43,690 nucleotides of DNA from Bacteriovoracaceae bacterium UBA7695 (GCA_002482685.1 DLGL01000017.1:1-43690), one strand, 5' to 3'. Positions 16,703-25,500 are shown, counted from the stretch's first letter. Notes: generated by a model not told the origin, from the letters alone. Numbers and translations are program-made.

Positions 16703-17771
16703 TAACCGGTTTCTTGTCATCCCATAAATTTACTTTTTCAAACTCACTCTTGAGTTGACCACAGGCAGCCAGAATATCGCTGCCTTTTGTCGTTCTGACT
16801 GTACAGGTAAACCCACGTTTAATCATCTGATCCAAAAACCACATAATCTTTGCTTCGCTTGGGCGTTTGTACTTTGAACCTGGGTATTCATTCATTGGAA
16901 TAAGATTAATCTTACTCTCTTTTGAATTTAATAGGTCTGCCAACGCTAAGACATCTTCCATCTGATCATTGACACCATCAATTAAAAGATACTCATAAGT
17001 GATACGACGGTGGGCCTTAAGAGGAATTTTTTTAATGGCACCAAAAAGTCTTTCTAAATCGTAAACCTTATTAATCGGCATGAGCTCAGTCCGAACATCA
17101 TTGCGTGCAGAATGAAGAGAGATAGCAATATTAACAGTTGGAAAATCAATGGCCAGTTTTTCAATGGCAGGAACCATACCAGAAGTTGAAAGGGTAATTC
17201 TTCTTTGTCCAAGAGCAAGTCCGCGCTCGGCCATGAAAATCTGAGTGGCTTTTTTCATATTTTCGTAATTATGAAGAGGCTCGCCCTGGCCCATATAAAC
17301 GATATTAGTAAGAGCATCCCCTTCACCAAGATCATTGAGAAATTTTTGAACGGTAATGTATTGAAGAACAACTTCCGAAGTTTTTAAATGACGTTTGAGA
17401 CCTTGAGTGGCGGTGTGACAGAAGGTACATCCAACGGCACATCCGACTTGTGAAGACACACAGAGAGTAAGTCTCTCACGGGCCGGAATCGCAACTGTTT
17501 CAACTGTCTGTCCATCATTCATCTTCACGAGGAATTTTCGTGTTCCATCTTTTGAAAGGCCATTCCAAACAATTTTTAAGAGCGAGAAGTCATAATTTTC
17601 GGTGAAAAATTCTTTGGCAGCTTTTGAGACGTTACTCCATTCTTGCGGATCATGCTCCCACTTGCGATAGACCCAATCAAACATCTGAGTTGCACCAAAG
17701 GGAGAAAATCCTTTCTCCACAAGAAGTGCCTTCAGGTCGTCATAAGTCAGGTCAAAAAATGATGGTTTCAT
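16656..17771 (-). CDS. rlmN: Dual-specificity 23S rRNA/tRNA adenine C2-methyltransferase RlmN
   Basis: Radical-SAM enzyme that methylates C2 of A2503 in 23S rRNA and A37 in some tRNAs. 371 residues with the RlmN layout: N-terminal accessory domain (GFSPFGATQMFDWVYRKW), the [4Fe-4S] motif GCAVGCTFC (Cys111, Cys115, Cys118), SAM-binding GQGEPLHNYENM, RITLSTSGMVPAI, and the C-terminal cysteine of AACGQL (about Cys337) that forms the methyl-carrying residue. Length is typical. Divergent from the FHA gene with 253 bp between them and convergent with the small secreted gene. Confidence 0.96.
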   Translation of the reverse strand: MKPSFFDLTYDDLKALLVEKGFSPFGATQMFDWVYRKWEHDPQEWSNVSKAAKEFFTENYDFSLLKIVWNGLSKDGTRKFLVKMNDGQTVETVAIPARERLTLCVSSQVGCAVGCTFCHTATQGLKRHLKTSEVVLQYITVQKFLNDLGEGDALTNIVYMGQGEPLHNYENMKKATQIFMAERGLALGQRRITLSTSGMVPAIEKLAIDFPTVNIAISLHSARNDVRTELMPINKVYDLERLFGAIKKIPLKAHRRITYEYLLIDGVNDQMEDVLALADLLNSKESKINLIPMNEYPGSKYKRPSEAKIMWFLDQMIKRGFTCTVRTTKGSDILAACGQLKSEFEKVNLWDDKKPVIIPGIASSVLQNLQS

Positions 17772-18024
17772 GATGACTAATAAGTAGTGGAGGCCAAGAG
17801 GATTAGCAAGGAGAAAGGACCAGACTGGAGAAGTTTACAATCTAGTTATTTTGGTTACTTAGCAGACTACTTTGGGCACATCTTCCAGGGATCTACCCAA
17901 GGAAATGATTTTTTGGCCCTATTGACCCCTGATCAAGCGGTACTAAGGCACTCCTAAGATCGCTTTAGATATTTTCACCTACAGCCGAAGACTATAAAGA
18001 ATAAGTACTGAATAGGAGACCGCT
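17772..18024. other. Intergenic region between divergent rlmN and the FHA gene
   Basis: 253 bp without a convincing gene. Near the FHA side there is a TATAAA box (17993-17998) about 30 bp before the TTG start, but no clear -35 at the correct distance. No terminator-like hairpin or RNA gene was recognised. Confidence 0.5.
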
Positions 18025-18699
18025 TTGCTCTATCTTTATCACGTTAGTTCTATGGAGTACTATGAACTAAAAGAAGAACTGTCGATTGGCAGAACCACTG
18101 GTACCCTCATCTACTCCAATGACTTGAGTATGAGTGGCAAACATGCGCTGATTACAGTTGAGACAGAAGGCACAAAGAAAAGTATTTACGCTCAGGATCT
18201 GGGCTCAAAAAATCTCATCAAAGTAAATAGAATCCTCATTCCGGCCAATCATAAAATTAAAATGGGACTTTTAAGCCTGGTTGAAATTGGTTCACAAGAT
18301 TTTATTGTTAGCGACTCCAATCAGTTGAAACCTGAAGTGATCAGAAGAGTTTTGGAGATGATCGATCGGCCAGTACAAAACGTAGGCACTGAGCACGCAC
18401 AACAGGTTGAAAGAGATTCAATTGAAGTGGAAGATGTCATTTCAAAAAAAGAAGCCATATTTGAAGGAATGAAGAAGGAGCTGGCCGGATTTGAAAAGAG
18501 ATCTAAAGAAGAATTGGTTAAACTAAATGAAATCAAGGAAGTCATCTCGCAGCTCAAATCCAGAAAAGAAGATATTTATCAAAAGATGCGAGAACTTAAA
18601 ATAGAGATTGATGTGAGTAAAGCCGAAAGAGAAAAAATAAGAATTGAATTAGAAAATAAGAAAATGAAGATCATCAATTTAAAAGATCTGGTTGATTAA
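18025..18699 (+). CDS. FHA-domain protein with C-terminal coiled coil
   Basis: Predicted phosphothreonine-binding adaptor, 224 residues. The N-terminal 100 residues show the FHA pattern: LSIGRTTGTLIYSNDLSMSG with the conserved Gly-Arg, then GKHALI (the Ser-x-x-His region) and DLGSKNLIKVN in place of the usual SxNGTxVN. From about residue 130 to the end the sequence is a Lys/Glu-rich coiled coil (ISQLKSRKEDIYQKMRELK), suited to dimerisation or binding a partner. TTG start with AGGAG six bases upstream. Its stop overlaps the stop of the convergent minus-strand gene. The ligand may be a target of the PEGA Ser/Thr kinase in this window, but this is inferred only. Confidence 0.7.
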   Translation: MLYLYHVSSMEYYELKEELSIGRTTGTLIYSNDLSMSGKHALITVETEGTKKSIYAQDLGSKNLIKVNRILIPANHKIKMGLLSLVEIGSQDFIVSDSNQLKPEVIRRVLEMIDRPVQNVGTEHAQQVERDSIEVEDVISKKEAIFEGMKKELAGFEKRSKEELVKLNEIKEVISQLKSRKEDIYQKMRELKIEIDVSKAEREKIRIELENKKMKIINLKDLVD

Positions 18700-19088
18700 C
18701 TGAAAAGTTTTCCAAAAAGGCTTTTCTTGCGGCCCACCTGCTCGATCATGACTGTTTCACCATACTTACTGAAGATCTCACGAAAACTTTTAAGATCCCG
18801 GGCCCCGTCCACACCGATATTGTAATCTTGCACCGATATGAGTCTCACTTCAGCTGCGCCGAGCTCCTCACCTACTCGGACGGCAAAAGCCTTAAGGTCA
18901 TCCAGATTAAGAAAATTTTTGTCCTGAAAATTAGAGTCTGGAAATGCTTTAAGAAGTTCCAGGAGAATTTTGGAATCAATGAGCCCTTCATCTGTAAAAA
19001 AATAAACCATCCGGTAACTGGCGGGTTTAAAATCCTCATCCTGGTTTTGCGATGACTGAAAGTGATAAATAAGAGTCGGCCCCATCAT
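18696..19088 (-). CDS. Hypothetical protein, 130 residues
   Basis: Unrecognised, cytoplasmic by appearance (no signal peptide or membrane helix). Features are a segment FTDEGLIDSKILLELLKAFP, LDDLKAFAVRVGEELG, and a basic end GRKKSLFGKLFS. It is coupled to the upstream glycoside-hydrolase-like gene by an ATGA overlap, with GAGGAG five bases before the ATG, and its stop codon overlaps the FHA gene's stop codon on the other strand. The tight coupling argues it is real; function is unknown. Confidence 0.6.
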   Translation of the reverse strand: MMGPTLIYHFQSSQNQDEDFKPASYRMVYFFTDEGLIDSKILLELLKAFPDSNFQDKNFLNLDDLKAFAVRVGEELGAAEVRLISVQDYNIGVDGARDLKSFREIFSKYGETVMIEQVGRKKSLFGKLFS

Positions 19089-20803
19089 GTTCTCTCCTCA
19101 TAATGTCCGAAATCAAGTGCCAGTTTCCCGTTAGGAAGAAGCTCAACTTCAACTCCATCTGGAGTTGTTTTGGCAGTAGCGTGTAACGGGTCAATCACTT
19201 TCATGAAAGCAAATTTTTTACGGGTATGGACCATCACAGATTTTTTATAACTTGTAGGATTGTAGAGGTTCACTCTCCGTACATCGAGATAATTCAGTTC
19301 ATGTGGAGAAGTTGCACGGATCCTCCAAAGACTAAAAATATCCGGCTCAAGCCTGACGGTCGGGTGGTTCATGCTCAGATACTTAAACATGTGGCCCCAA
19401 AATTTATCCTGATCTTCTTTGTTCTGGAGCTTGTCACCTTCATAAGTGATAAAACGACCTTCCCCCAGATCTGATATACCAATAGTTGTGAGAAACTTAA
19501 CTGACTGCTGCCTGATATTATTCTCAAGATAAAAAACCTGAAGACGTCTATCAAGTTCATCGGAGAGATCACTTATGTCGAAGATAATCTTTTGTCCCAT
19601 CATGAAGAGTTTAATCATCTGAGCAAATTTTGTTCGGTCCATTCCATTGGCATGAAAAAATTTAATTCGCTCATGACCGCTATCAATCCAACCCGGTGTA
19701 AAATTTAAATTCTGGTGGGTATGAAACATCCATTGATAATTCTCATTCAGGTAAGACTTGAGTCCGTTTTTCGAAAAGACCTCTGGATGCCCCTCATCCA
19801 AAAGATCAATGAGAGTAAAAGGCCTGAATCCTGCGCCTAATTCGCTACTTTCAGAGAGGTAATGGAAACGATGCTCAATCTCTTCATTACTAAAGTGCTC
19901 GTCCAGGCAGAGCCTGAGAAGATCTTTTTTTTCTTTTGAAGTCAGCAGCACCGTACTAAACCAACGGTTTGAAATGTAACTATCAAAGAGATCCCGGAAA
20001 TAATGAGTTTGGGAGCGACCAGATCCCATGGAGCGCTCTAATGTATCCTTAGGTCCCGCTCCAAAAACTGTTATATTTTGAACTCCCTCCCAGAATGGAG
20101 ACAGAGCATCAGCGGCCAGAGATTGAAACAAGCTTCCCACGTCGTGAATAAAACTTTGTTTGGCGATTTTCTCATCGTGGGCAAAATTCAGTTCTACGCC
20201 TTGAGGATAATTTTTCCGCAAGTAACGTGAAAATCCCTGGTCAAACGCCACTGAGGAGTCTGTAAGAAAGGATACTGACCGTTCGTTTTCCAGATAATAA
20301 AACTCGCTTCCCCAAACGCGGGATTTAGTTTTAGTGAATGCCAGCATCTCGGCAAAAGACTGAACGAAAGACGCAAAAGTTGAGAACACCTTTGGTTCAA
20401 AAAATGAATACATTTTATGCAAAGTATTGTCATGATCAAGGCATGCCAGATGCATCCCCTGCTCAGAAAGACTTAAGGACCTGGCGGCCGGAATCGGAAC
20501 ACCACCATTTGGCAAAAATGGCGCAGGCGTCAGTGGCAAAAGCCAGCAGAACTTCCGACCGTGCTGCGTTAAGATCTGACAAAGCCGAACAAGGTCTCTT
20601 TCAGGATGAAATCGACCAAAATCCCACGAGCCGTCAGGTTCCGCGTGAAAACCCCAATACAAAGGAATGAAAATAATTTCGTGCTGATTGAACTCCTGAA
20701 TGCGGGCTTCCCAGAGCGCTGCTGAAGTTTTCCAATAGCAAAACCACTGCTCACCAGGCCGCACAGGATCTAAATTATGCCGAGATTCTTCCATAAGTCT
20801 CAT
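19085..20803 (-). CDS. Putative glycoside-hydrolase-like (TIM-barrel) protein
   Basis: About 572 residues with no signal peptide. The N-terminal third resembles clan GH-A sugar hydrolases such as beta-galactosidases: FIPLYWGFHAEPDGSWDFGR matches the 'W...EP..G.wdF' pattern, followed by LVRLCQILTQHGRKFCWLLP and by GFSRYLRKNYPQGVELNFA, similar to GH42 proteins. The C-terminal part is a likely beta-sandwich (VELLPNGKLALDFGHYE). I cannot place both catalytic glutamates, so enzymatic activity is uncertain. Start: the reading frame is open to 21076, but upstream of 20803 (or 20794) it would run into the dehydrogenase gene on the other strand and lacks a ribosome site. Coupled to the next gene by ATGA. 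Confidence 0.55.
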   Translation of the reverse strand: MRLMEESRHNLDPVRPGEQWFCYWKTSAALWEARIQEFNQHEIIFIPLYWGFHAEPDGSWDFGRFHPERDLVRLCQILTQHGRKFCWLLPLTPAPFLPNGGVPIPAARSLSLSEQGMHLACLDHDNTLHKMYSFFEPKVFSTFASFVQSFAEMLAFTKTKSRVWGSEFYYLENERSVSFLTDSSVAFDQGFSRYLRKNYPQGVELNFAHDEKIAKQSFIHDVGSLFQSLAADALSPFWEGVQNITVFGAGPKDTLERSMGSGRSQTHYFRDLFDSYISNRWFSTVLLTSKEKKDLLRLCLDEHFSNEEIEHRFHYLSESSELGAGFRPFTLIDLLDEGHPEVFSKNGLKSYLNENYQWMFHTHQNLNFTPGWIDSGHERIKFFHANGMDRTKFAQMIKLFMMGQKIIFDISDLSDELDRRLQVFYLENNIRQQSVKFLTTIGISDLGEGRFITYEGDKLQNKEDQDKFWGHMFKYLSMNHPTVRLEPDIFSLWRIRATSPHELNYLDVRRVNLYNPTSYKKSVMVHTRKKFAFMKVIDPLHATAKTTPDGVEVELLPNGKLALDFGHYEERT

Positions 20804-20911
20804 TTTAGCCGAATATTTGCTGTGAAGTGTATTAAAATAATGGGGCCCACGTTTATTCACAAAAACTGATTTATCCGCTACACTTTGCCCTCTGGAAAAA
20901 GGAATAACATT

Positions 20912-22057
20912 ATGTGGTTTTTTAACTCTGAAGAAAAAGAAATTCAAAAAGTCTGTCGTGACTTCGCCCGCAATGAACTGGCCCCGGTAGCCGAGCATCA
21001 TGACACCAAAGAAACATTCAATCTCAAAGCGTTTAAGCATATGGGAGACCTTGGGCTTCTCGGTATAACCGCACATCCTGATTTCGGCGGTGCTGGTATG
21101 GGGGCAACAGCTGCCACCATCGTGATGGAAGAATTTGGTAAGGCCTGTGCCGGCTCAACTCTTTCTTATCTTGCCCACACAATTTTGTGAGTGAATAACC
21201 TGAACAACAATGGCTCTCAGGAGCAAAAATCTAAGTACCTTCCAAAACTCATCAGTGGTGAGCATGTCGGGTGTATGGGAATGAGTGAGCCTGAATACGG
21301 TTCAGACGCCGTAGGGATGCAGACCAAAGCGGTTAAAGTCGGCCAGGAGTATGAGATCACAGGAAATAAAATGTGGATCACTAATGCTCAGTACGCTGAT
21401 GTGGCCTATGTCTACACCAGAACGGGTACTGGAAAAAAAGACCTCACAACTTTCATCGTGGAAAAAGGAACTCCTGGTTTCACGGTTTCAAAAGAAATTC
21501 ATAAAATGGGAATGCGCTCTTCACCCACTGGGGAATTGTCATTTCAAAAGTGCCGCGTTCCTGAAGCCAACCGTGTTGGTAAAGAAGGCGACTCTGTTAT
21601 TCACATGATGAAAAACTTAGAGATTGAACGTATTACCATTTCTGGAATTTCTCTGGGAATTGCCCAGGCTTGCCTAGACCAGTGTATTAAGTATGCTGGT
21701 GAGAGAAAACAATTTGGAAAAACTCTCGCTAACTATCAGTTGATTCAGAAGATGATTGCTGAAATGTACGCTGAAACAGAAGCCATGAGACGTATGCTCT
21801 ATACCGTTTGTTACGAATACGATCAGGGTAATCGCTCAAATAACTTAGCATCGGCAGTTAAATTACAGTTACCAAAAATGGCGACAAAGATTGCACTGGA
21901 CGCCATACAGCTTCATGGTGGGTATGGTTACTCCCGCGAATTTCCACTTGAGCGAATGATGAGGGATAACAAACTCAATGAAATTGGCGCTGGAACCAAT
22001 GAAGTTATGATTATGATCATTGCAAAAAATTTATTAAACGAAGCACTGAAACACTAA
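20912..22057 (+). pseudogene. Isovaleryl-CoA-dehydrogenase-like acyl-CoA dehydrogenase interrupted by in-frame UGA
   Basis: Flavoprotein that introduces a 2,3 double bond into acyl-CoA thioesters, probably branched-chain. ATG at 20912 (AAGGA upstream) opens 92 codons to TGA at 21188-21190; the same frame continues at once with GTG at 21191 for another 288 codons to 22057. Read through, the product is about 381 residues, the normal family length, with no other defect. Family marks: FGGAGMGA, AMSEPEYGSDA-type MSEPEYGSDA, WITNAQYADVAYVYTR, EIERITISG (the glutamate position used by isovaleryl-CoA dehydrogenase) and EIGAGTNEV. The UGA replaces the cysteine that family members have in the segment AHxxLCxN (here LAHTIL-stop-VNNL). 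Fresh nonsense mutation, recoding, re-initiation at GTG, or a sequencing error are all possible. Followed by a second dehydrogenase after 9 bp. Confidence 0.85.
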
Positions 22058-22066
22058 GAGAAACGT

Positions 22067-23206
22067 ATGAATGATTTCCAGAAAGAACTCTGCTCCAACC
22101 TCGCTAAATTCTGTCAGGATTCTATTGAGCCACATATGGAACATGATGATGCCGATGGAAAATTCAGGATGGAGATCTTCCAGGGCCTGGGAGAATACGG
22201 TGTTGCAGGAGTTACGCAGGCAGAAGAGTTTGGTGGCGCAGGACTTACATATATCGATTATGCTCTCGTACTTGAAGAGATTGCAAAGTACTCTGTACCC
22301 TATGCTGTCACTATATCCGTTTCTTCTATGGTGCAGTCCATTCTGAGTTCTTATGGGAATCAGGCACAAAAAGAAAAATATCTTCCCGCTTTAACCAGCG
22401 GACAGGAAATTGGAGCCTTTGCTCTTTCAGAATCTCACGCGGGATCCGATGCTGCTTCACTCAAAACCACTGCTAAAAAAGTTGATGGCGGGTATATGCT
22501 CAACGGAACAAAGATGTGGATAACTTCCGGTGGTATCGCTAAAACATACATCGTTATGGCCCGTACAGGCGGCGAAGGTGCCAAGGGAGTTTCAGCTTTT
22601 ATTGTTCGTGATGGTGCGAAAGGTTTTACCTTTGGGAAAGCTGAAAAAAAAATGGGTTGGAAAACCTCTCCTACCCGAGAACTAGTCTTTGAGAACTGTT
22701 TTGTTCCTCAGGAAGATATGCTGCTAGAAGAAGGCAAAGGTTTTACGGTGGCCATGGGTGGACTTGATCGTGGACGCGTCGCTATTGCTGCCATCGGTGT
22801 AGGATGTGCTCAGCGTGCACTAGATGAGTCTATTAAGTACAGTTTAACTCGTGAACAGTTTAAGCAACCTATTTTTGATTTTCAGGGACTTCAATTCATG
22901 CTGGCCGATATGGCCCTTGAAACTGAAGCGTCACGTTTGCTGGTACATGCTGCCGCTCAGTCCATTGACGACAACAAACCTAATAGTAAACTCTGCTCGA
23001 TGGCGAAATTGAAAGCTACTGACACTGCAATGAAAGTTACAACCGATGCTGTTCAGGTTCTGGGTGGCGTAGGCTACACTTCTGAGTACCCGGTTGAAAG
23101 ATTCATGAGGGATGCAAAAGTTCTTCAAATCGTCGAAGGTACAAATCAAATCCAACGCGTGGTTATCGCCCGCCAACTAAAAAAAGAGTACGAACAACAT
23201 GCTTAA
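22067..23206 (+). CDS. Acyl-CoA dehydrogenase
   Basis: FAD-dependent acyl-CoA dehydrogenase of 379 residues, intact. Evidence: EFGGAGLTYIDYALVLEEIA; SESHAGSDAASLKTTAKK (FAD/substrate loop); WITSGGIAKTYIVMARTGG; REQFKQPIFDFQGLQFMLADM; and LGGVGYTSEYPVERFMRDAK, then the catalytic glutamate in IVEGTNQIQR, the position used by short/medium-chain enzymes. Partner gene of the UGA-interrupted dehydrogenase, 9 bp downstream of it. Its 3' end overlaps pgi by 8 bp, so it is translationally coupled to a glycolytic gene. Likely role in fatty-acid or branched-chain amino-acid oxidation; chain-length specificity cannot be read from sequence. Confidence 0.93.
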   Translation: MNDFQKELCSNLAKFCQDSIEPHMEHDDADGKFRMEIFQGLGEYGVAGVTQAEEFGGAGLTYIDYALVLEEIAKYSVPYAVTISVSSMVQSILSSYGNQAQKEKYLPALTSGQEIGAFALSESHAGSDAASLKTTAKKVDGGYMLNGTKMWITSGGIAKTYIVMARTGGEGAKGVSAFIVRDGAKGFTFGKAEKKMGWKTSPTRELVFENCFVPQEDMLLEEGKGFTVAMGGLDRGRVAIAAIGVGCAQRALDESIKYSLTREQFKQPIFDFQGLQFMLADMALETEASRLLVHAAAQSIDDNKPNSKLCSMAKLKATDTAMKVTTDAVQVLGGVGYTSEYPVERFMRDAKVLQIVEGTNQIQRVVIARQLKKEYEQHA

Positions 23207-24431
23207 CTGGAATATTCGCTCACATTTTGAAGCTAAACTTTCTGCTGATTTTGATCAGACTTACAAAACTTATACCGAAACTCTGAACTCTCCTGAGACA
23301 GGATTCTTTCATCTGCCACAAAATAAAGAACTACTTACTGAAACTAAAGTAGTCTTTGAAAAATTTAAGTCTAAGAAATATTTCATCCATGTGGGAATCG
23401 GTGGAAGTGCCCTTGGACCGGATATGTTTATTAAAGCTTTTGGTTCAAAAAATGATGTTGAATTCATATTTGTAAACAACATTGATCCAGATGATCTTAA
23501 TCGCCAGTTGCAGAAGGTGAAAATTAAAGAGGCTCTGATTTATATCGTATCAAAATCAGGTACCACAGCTGAAACGGTAGCTGCCATGAGTATCCTGACT
23601 CAGGAACTGTCAAAAGCAGGAATCACCGAAGCCCATTACAAAGACTATTTCGTATTTTGCACGGATCCGGTCAAAGGTGACTTAAGAAAAATTGCCGCCA
23701 AATGGAATGTAGAAACCCTTTCTGTTCCGGCCAATGTGGGAGGACGATTTTCAGTTCTCACACCAGTTGGATTTCTTCCAATGCTTTTTGCTGGGATTAA
23801 TCCTGATAGAGTACTCAAAGGCGCCGCAGATATTCAAAAGGCCCTTTCAGATAAAAATCAGGGTGAAGACTTTTTCAAACTAGGATGTTGGATCAAAGAT
23901 CTTCACGATAAAGGCATTCGCCAGACTGTGATGATGCCTTACTCGTCTCTTCTAAAAGAATTTTCCGCCTGGTTTATTCAGCTCTGGGGAGAAAGTTTGG
24001 GCAAGGAAGGTAAAGGATTAACACCCATTCCTGCCTATGGTGCAACAGATCAGCATTCTCAGATGCAGCTTTTCATGGAGGGTCCGGAAGATAAAACCCT
24101 CTTTTTAATTGAAGTTGAAAAATTCCAACATGATTTTGATCTGAAGAATTCAGTTGATACAGAATCTTTTCAAATGCTTTCAAAGTTCACACTGGGAACA
24201 CTCATGAAAGCGGAATTTGAAGGAACTCTTGCTGCTTTAAGTGAAAACAAACGCCACGTAGTCCATATGAAAATACCTGCTTTGAATGAAGAATCTATCG
24301 GACAACTTATTCTTTTCTCTGAGTGCCTGACTGCACTGGTCGGGAGAATGCTTAAAATTGATCCGTTTAACCAACCAGGTGTTGAAGCTGGAAAAAAATA
24401 CGCCTATGCCTGGCTCAAATCCAACTCTTAA
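23199..24431 (+). CDS. pgi: Glucose-6-phosphate isomerase
   Basis: Interconverts glucose-6-phosphate and fructose-6-phosphate. The 410-residue protein is the short bacterial form. Evidence: HVGIGGSALGPDMFIKAFG (sugar-phosphate-binding glycine loop), YIVSKSGTTAETVAAM (SIS-domain phosphate loop), GGRFSVLTPVGFLPMLFAG, the signature region ESLGKEGKGLTPIPAYGATD with the catalytic Glu/Lys, DQHSQMQLFMEGP, and the C-terminal FNQPGVEAGKKYAY with the substrate-binding Lys. Starts inside the end of the dehydrogenase gene. The 156 bp after it contain the promoter of the FHA-GGDEF gene. Confidence 0.96.
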   Translation: MLNWNIRSHFEAKLSADFDQTYKTYTETLNSPETGFFHLPQNKELLTETKVVFEKFKSKKYFIHVGIGGSALGPDMFIKAFGSKNDVEFIFVNNIDPDDLNRQLQKVKIKEALIYIVSKSGTTAETVAAMSILTQELSKAGITEAHYKDYFVFCTDPVKGDLRKIAAKWNVETLSVPANVGGRFSVLTPVGFLPMLFAGINPDRVLKGAADIQKALSDKNQGEDFFKLGCWIKDLHDKGIRQTVMMPYSSLLKEFSAWFIQLWGESLGKEGKGLTPIPAYGATDQHSQMQLFMEGPEDKTLFLIEVEKFQHDFDLKNSVDTESFQMLSKFTLGTLMKAEFEGTLAALSENKRHVVHMKIPALNEESIGQLILFSECLTALVGRMLKIDPFNQPGVEAGKKYAYAWLKSNS

Positions 24432-24521
24432 AATCCCGAGTAAAACAGTAAGTAAAATTTTATTCTAAGACTTAGCTAAAAATTACCTCGGAAAGTGCCG
24501 ATAGGTAGCTATAGTTCTACC

Positions 24522-24550
24522 TTGCTGAAAATGCCCCGAGAACGTACAAT
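24522..24550 (+). promoter_or_regulatory. Candidate promoter of the FHA-GGDEF cyclase gene
   Basis: TTGCTG (24522-24527), 17 bp spacer, TACAAT (24545-24550). Predicted start near 24557, giving a leader of about 31 nt to the ATG at 24588 and leaving only about 10 nt to an earlier ATG at 24567, which lacks a ribosome site. A 6-bp inverted repeat (AGGTAG/CTACCT, 24503-24522) abuts the -35 and could be an operator. Confidence 0.6.
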
Positions 24551-24587
24551 AGAGCATACTTAAGACATGGAATTTAATGGAGAAGTC

Positions 24588-25499
24588 ATGAGCGATGACA
24601 ACAACGCCACGGTCGTCATAACCGACATAAGAAAAGCACTCGCTGCGGCCGAAGATGAGGCCAAGCAAAAACCTGCCTGCCTCTTGGTAGTTGGTGGTGA
24701 ATTGAACGGATCTATTTTCAATCTTGCTCAAGGTGAAAATACAGTTGGGAGAAATCCTGACTGCACAATTCCATTGGATTTTCATGGAGTCTCTCGCAAA
24801 CACTTTACAGTTACTGTTAATGAGTCTGATGTCGTTGTTACTGATCTTGGATCGGCCAACGGGACTTATTTAAATAATCAAAAACTTGATACGCCAACTG
24901 TTCTCAAACGCGCTGATATGATCAAGATCGGTGCGATTGCAATGAAGTTTCTTCCTTCAGGAGATCCTGAAAGATTGACCTATGACAAACTTCACGAAGA
25001 GGCGAGCACGGATGGTCTCACTAAATGTTATAACAAAACATATTTCAATAATTCTCTTGAAAACGAAGTAAAAAAATCAAAGGTAACAGGGAAACCACTT
25101 ACATTGATTATCTTTGACCTGGATCATTTTAAAAAACTCAATGATAACTATGGCCACGATGCCGGTGATTTTGTTCTGAAAGAGAAGGCCCGCCTGATCC
25201 GTGATAACGGGATTCGCCAAGGGGATGTTTTCGCCCGTTACGGTGGTGAAGAGTTCTGTATTCTTCTGCCTAATACTAATTTAAAACAAGGTTTTGAGAT
25301 TGCTGAACGCCTTCGTAAGTTGGTTGAAAAGCATGAGTTCATTTATGATGGTAAACGTCTCCCAGTTGCGGCTTCAATTGGCGTAGCTGATTATCGCCAG
25401 GGTGTGAACAACGGAACTGACCTCTTTAAGCGCGCAGACTCGGCCGTTTATAAATCTAAGGAAGGCGGCCGCAACCAGGTCAATTTCTTCAAGGGATAA
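24588..25499 (+). CDS. dgcB: FHA-GGDEF diguanylate cyclase (DgcB-like)
   Basis: Makes the second messenger c-di-GMP. 303 residues: a short N-terminal tail with threonines (DDNNATVVITD, Thr8 and Thr12), an FHA domain (about 30-122: ENTVGRNPDCTIPL, GVSRKHFTV, LGSANGTYLNN), and a GGDEF domain (FDLDHFKKLNDNYGHDAGD; active-site GGEEF at 219-223). The inhibitory site RxxD (Arg210-Asp213) lies exactly five residues before GGEEF, so product feedback is expected. Bdellovibrio DgcB, needed for prey invasion, has this same tail-FHA-GGDEF order, and a phosphothreonine in its tail binds its own FHA. Start at 24588 is set by GGAG five bases upstream. Orthology is inferred from architecture. Confidence 0.85.
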   Translation: MSDDNNATVVITDIRKALAAAEDEAKQKPACLLVVGGELNGSIFNLAQGENTVGRNPDCTIPLDFHGVSRKHFTVTVNESDVVVTDLGSANGTYLNNQKLDTPTVLKRADMIKIGAIAMKFLPSGDPERLTYDKLHEEASTDGLTKCYNKTYFNNSLENEVKKSKVTGKPLTLIIFDLDHFKKLNDNYGHDAGDFVLKEKARLIRDNGIRQGDVFARYGGEEFCILLPNTNLKQGFEIAERLRKLVEKHEFIYDGKRLPVAASIGVADYRQGVNNGTDLFKRADSAVYKSKEGGRNQVNFFKG

Positions 25500-25500
25500 T

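Noticed and set aside
20804..21076. N-terminal extension of the glycoside-hydrolase-like frame up to 21076
   Set aside because: It would overlap the dehydrogenase gene antisense, has no ribosome site and composition unlike the rest.
21191..21221. SECIS element after the UGA of the dehydrogenase
   Set aside because: A 5-bp stem with a 13-nt loop is present, but it lacks the features of known bacterial SECIS loops; too weak to call.
20912..22057. Genome-wide reassignment of UGA as a sense codon
   Set aside because: UGA ends many genes here (for example ftsX, mutL and the CNBD gene), with correct lengths and overlaps.
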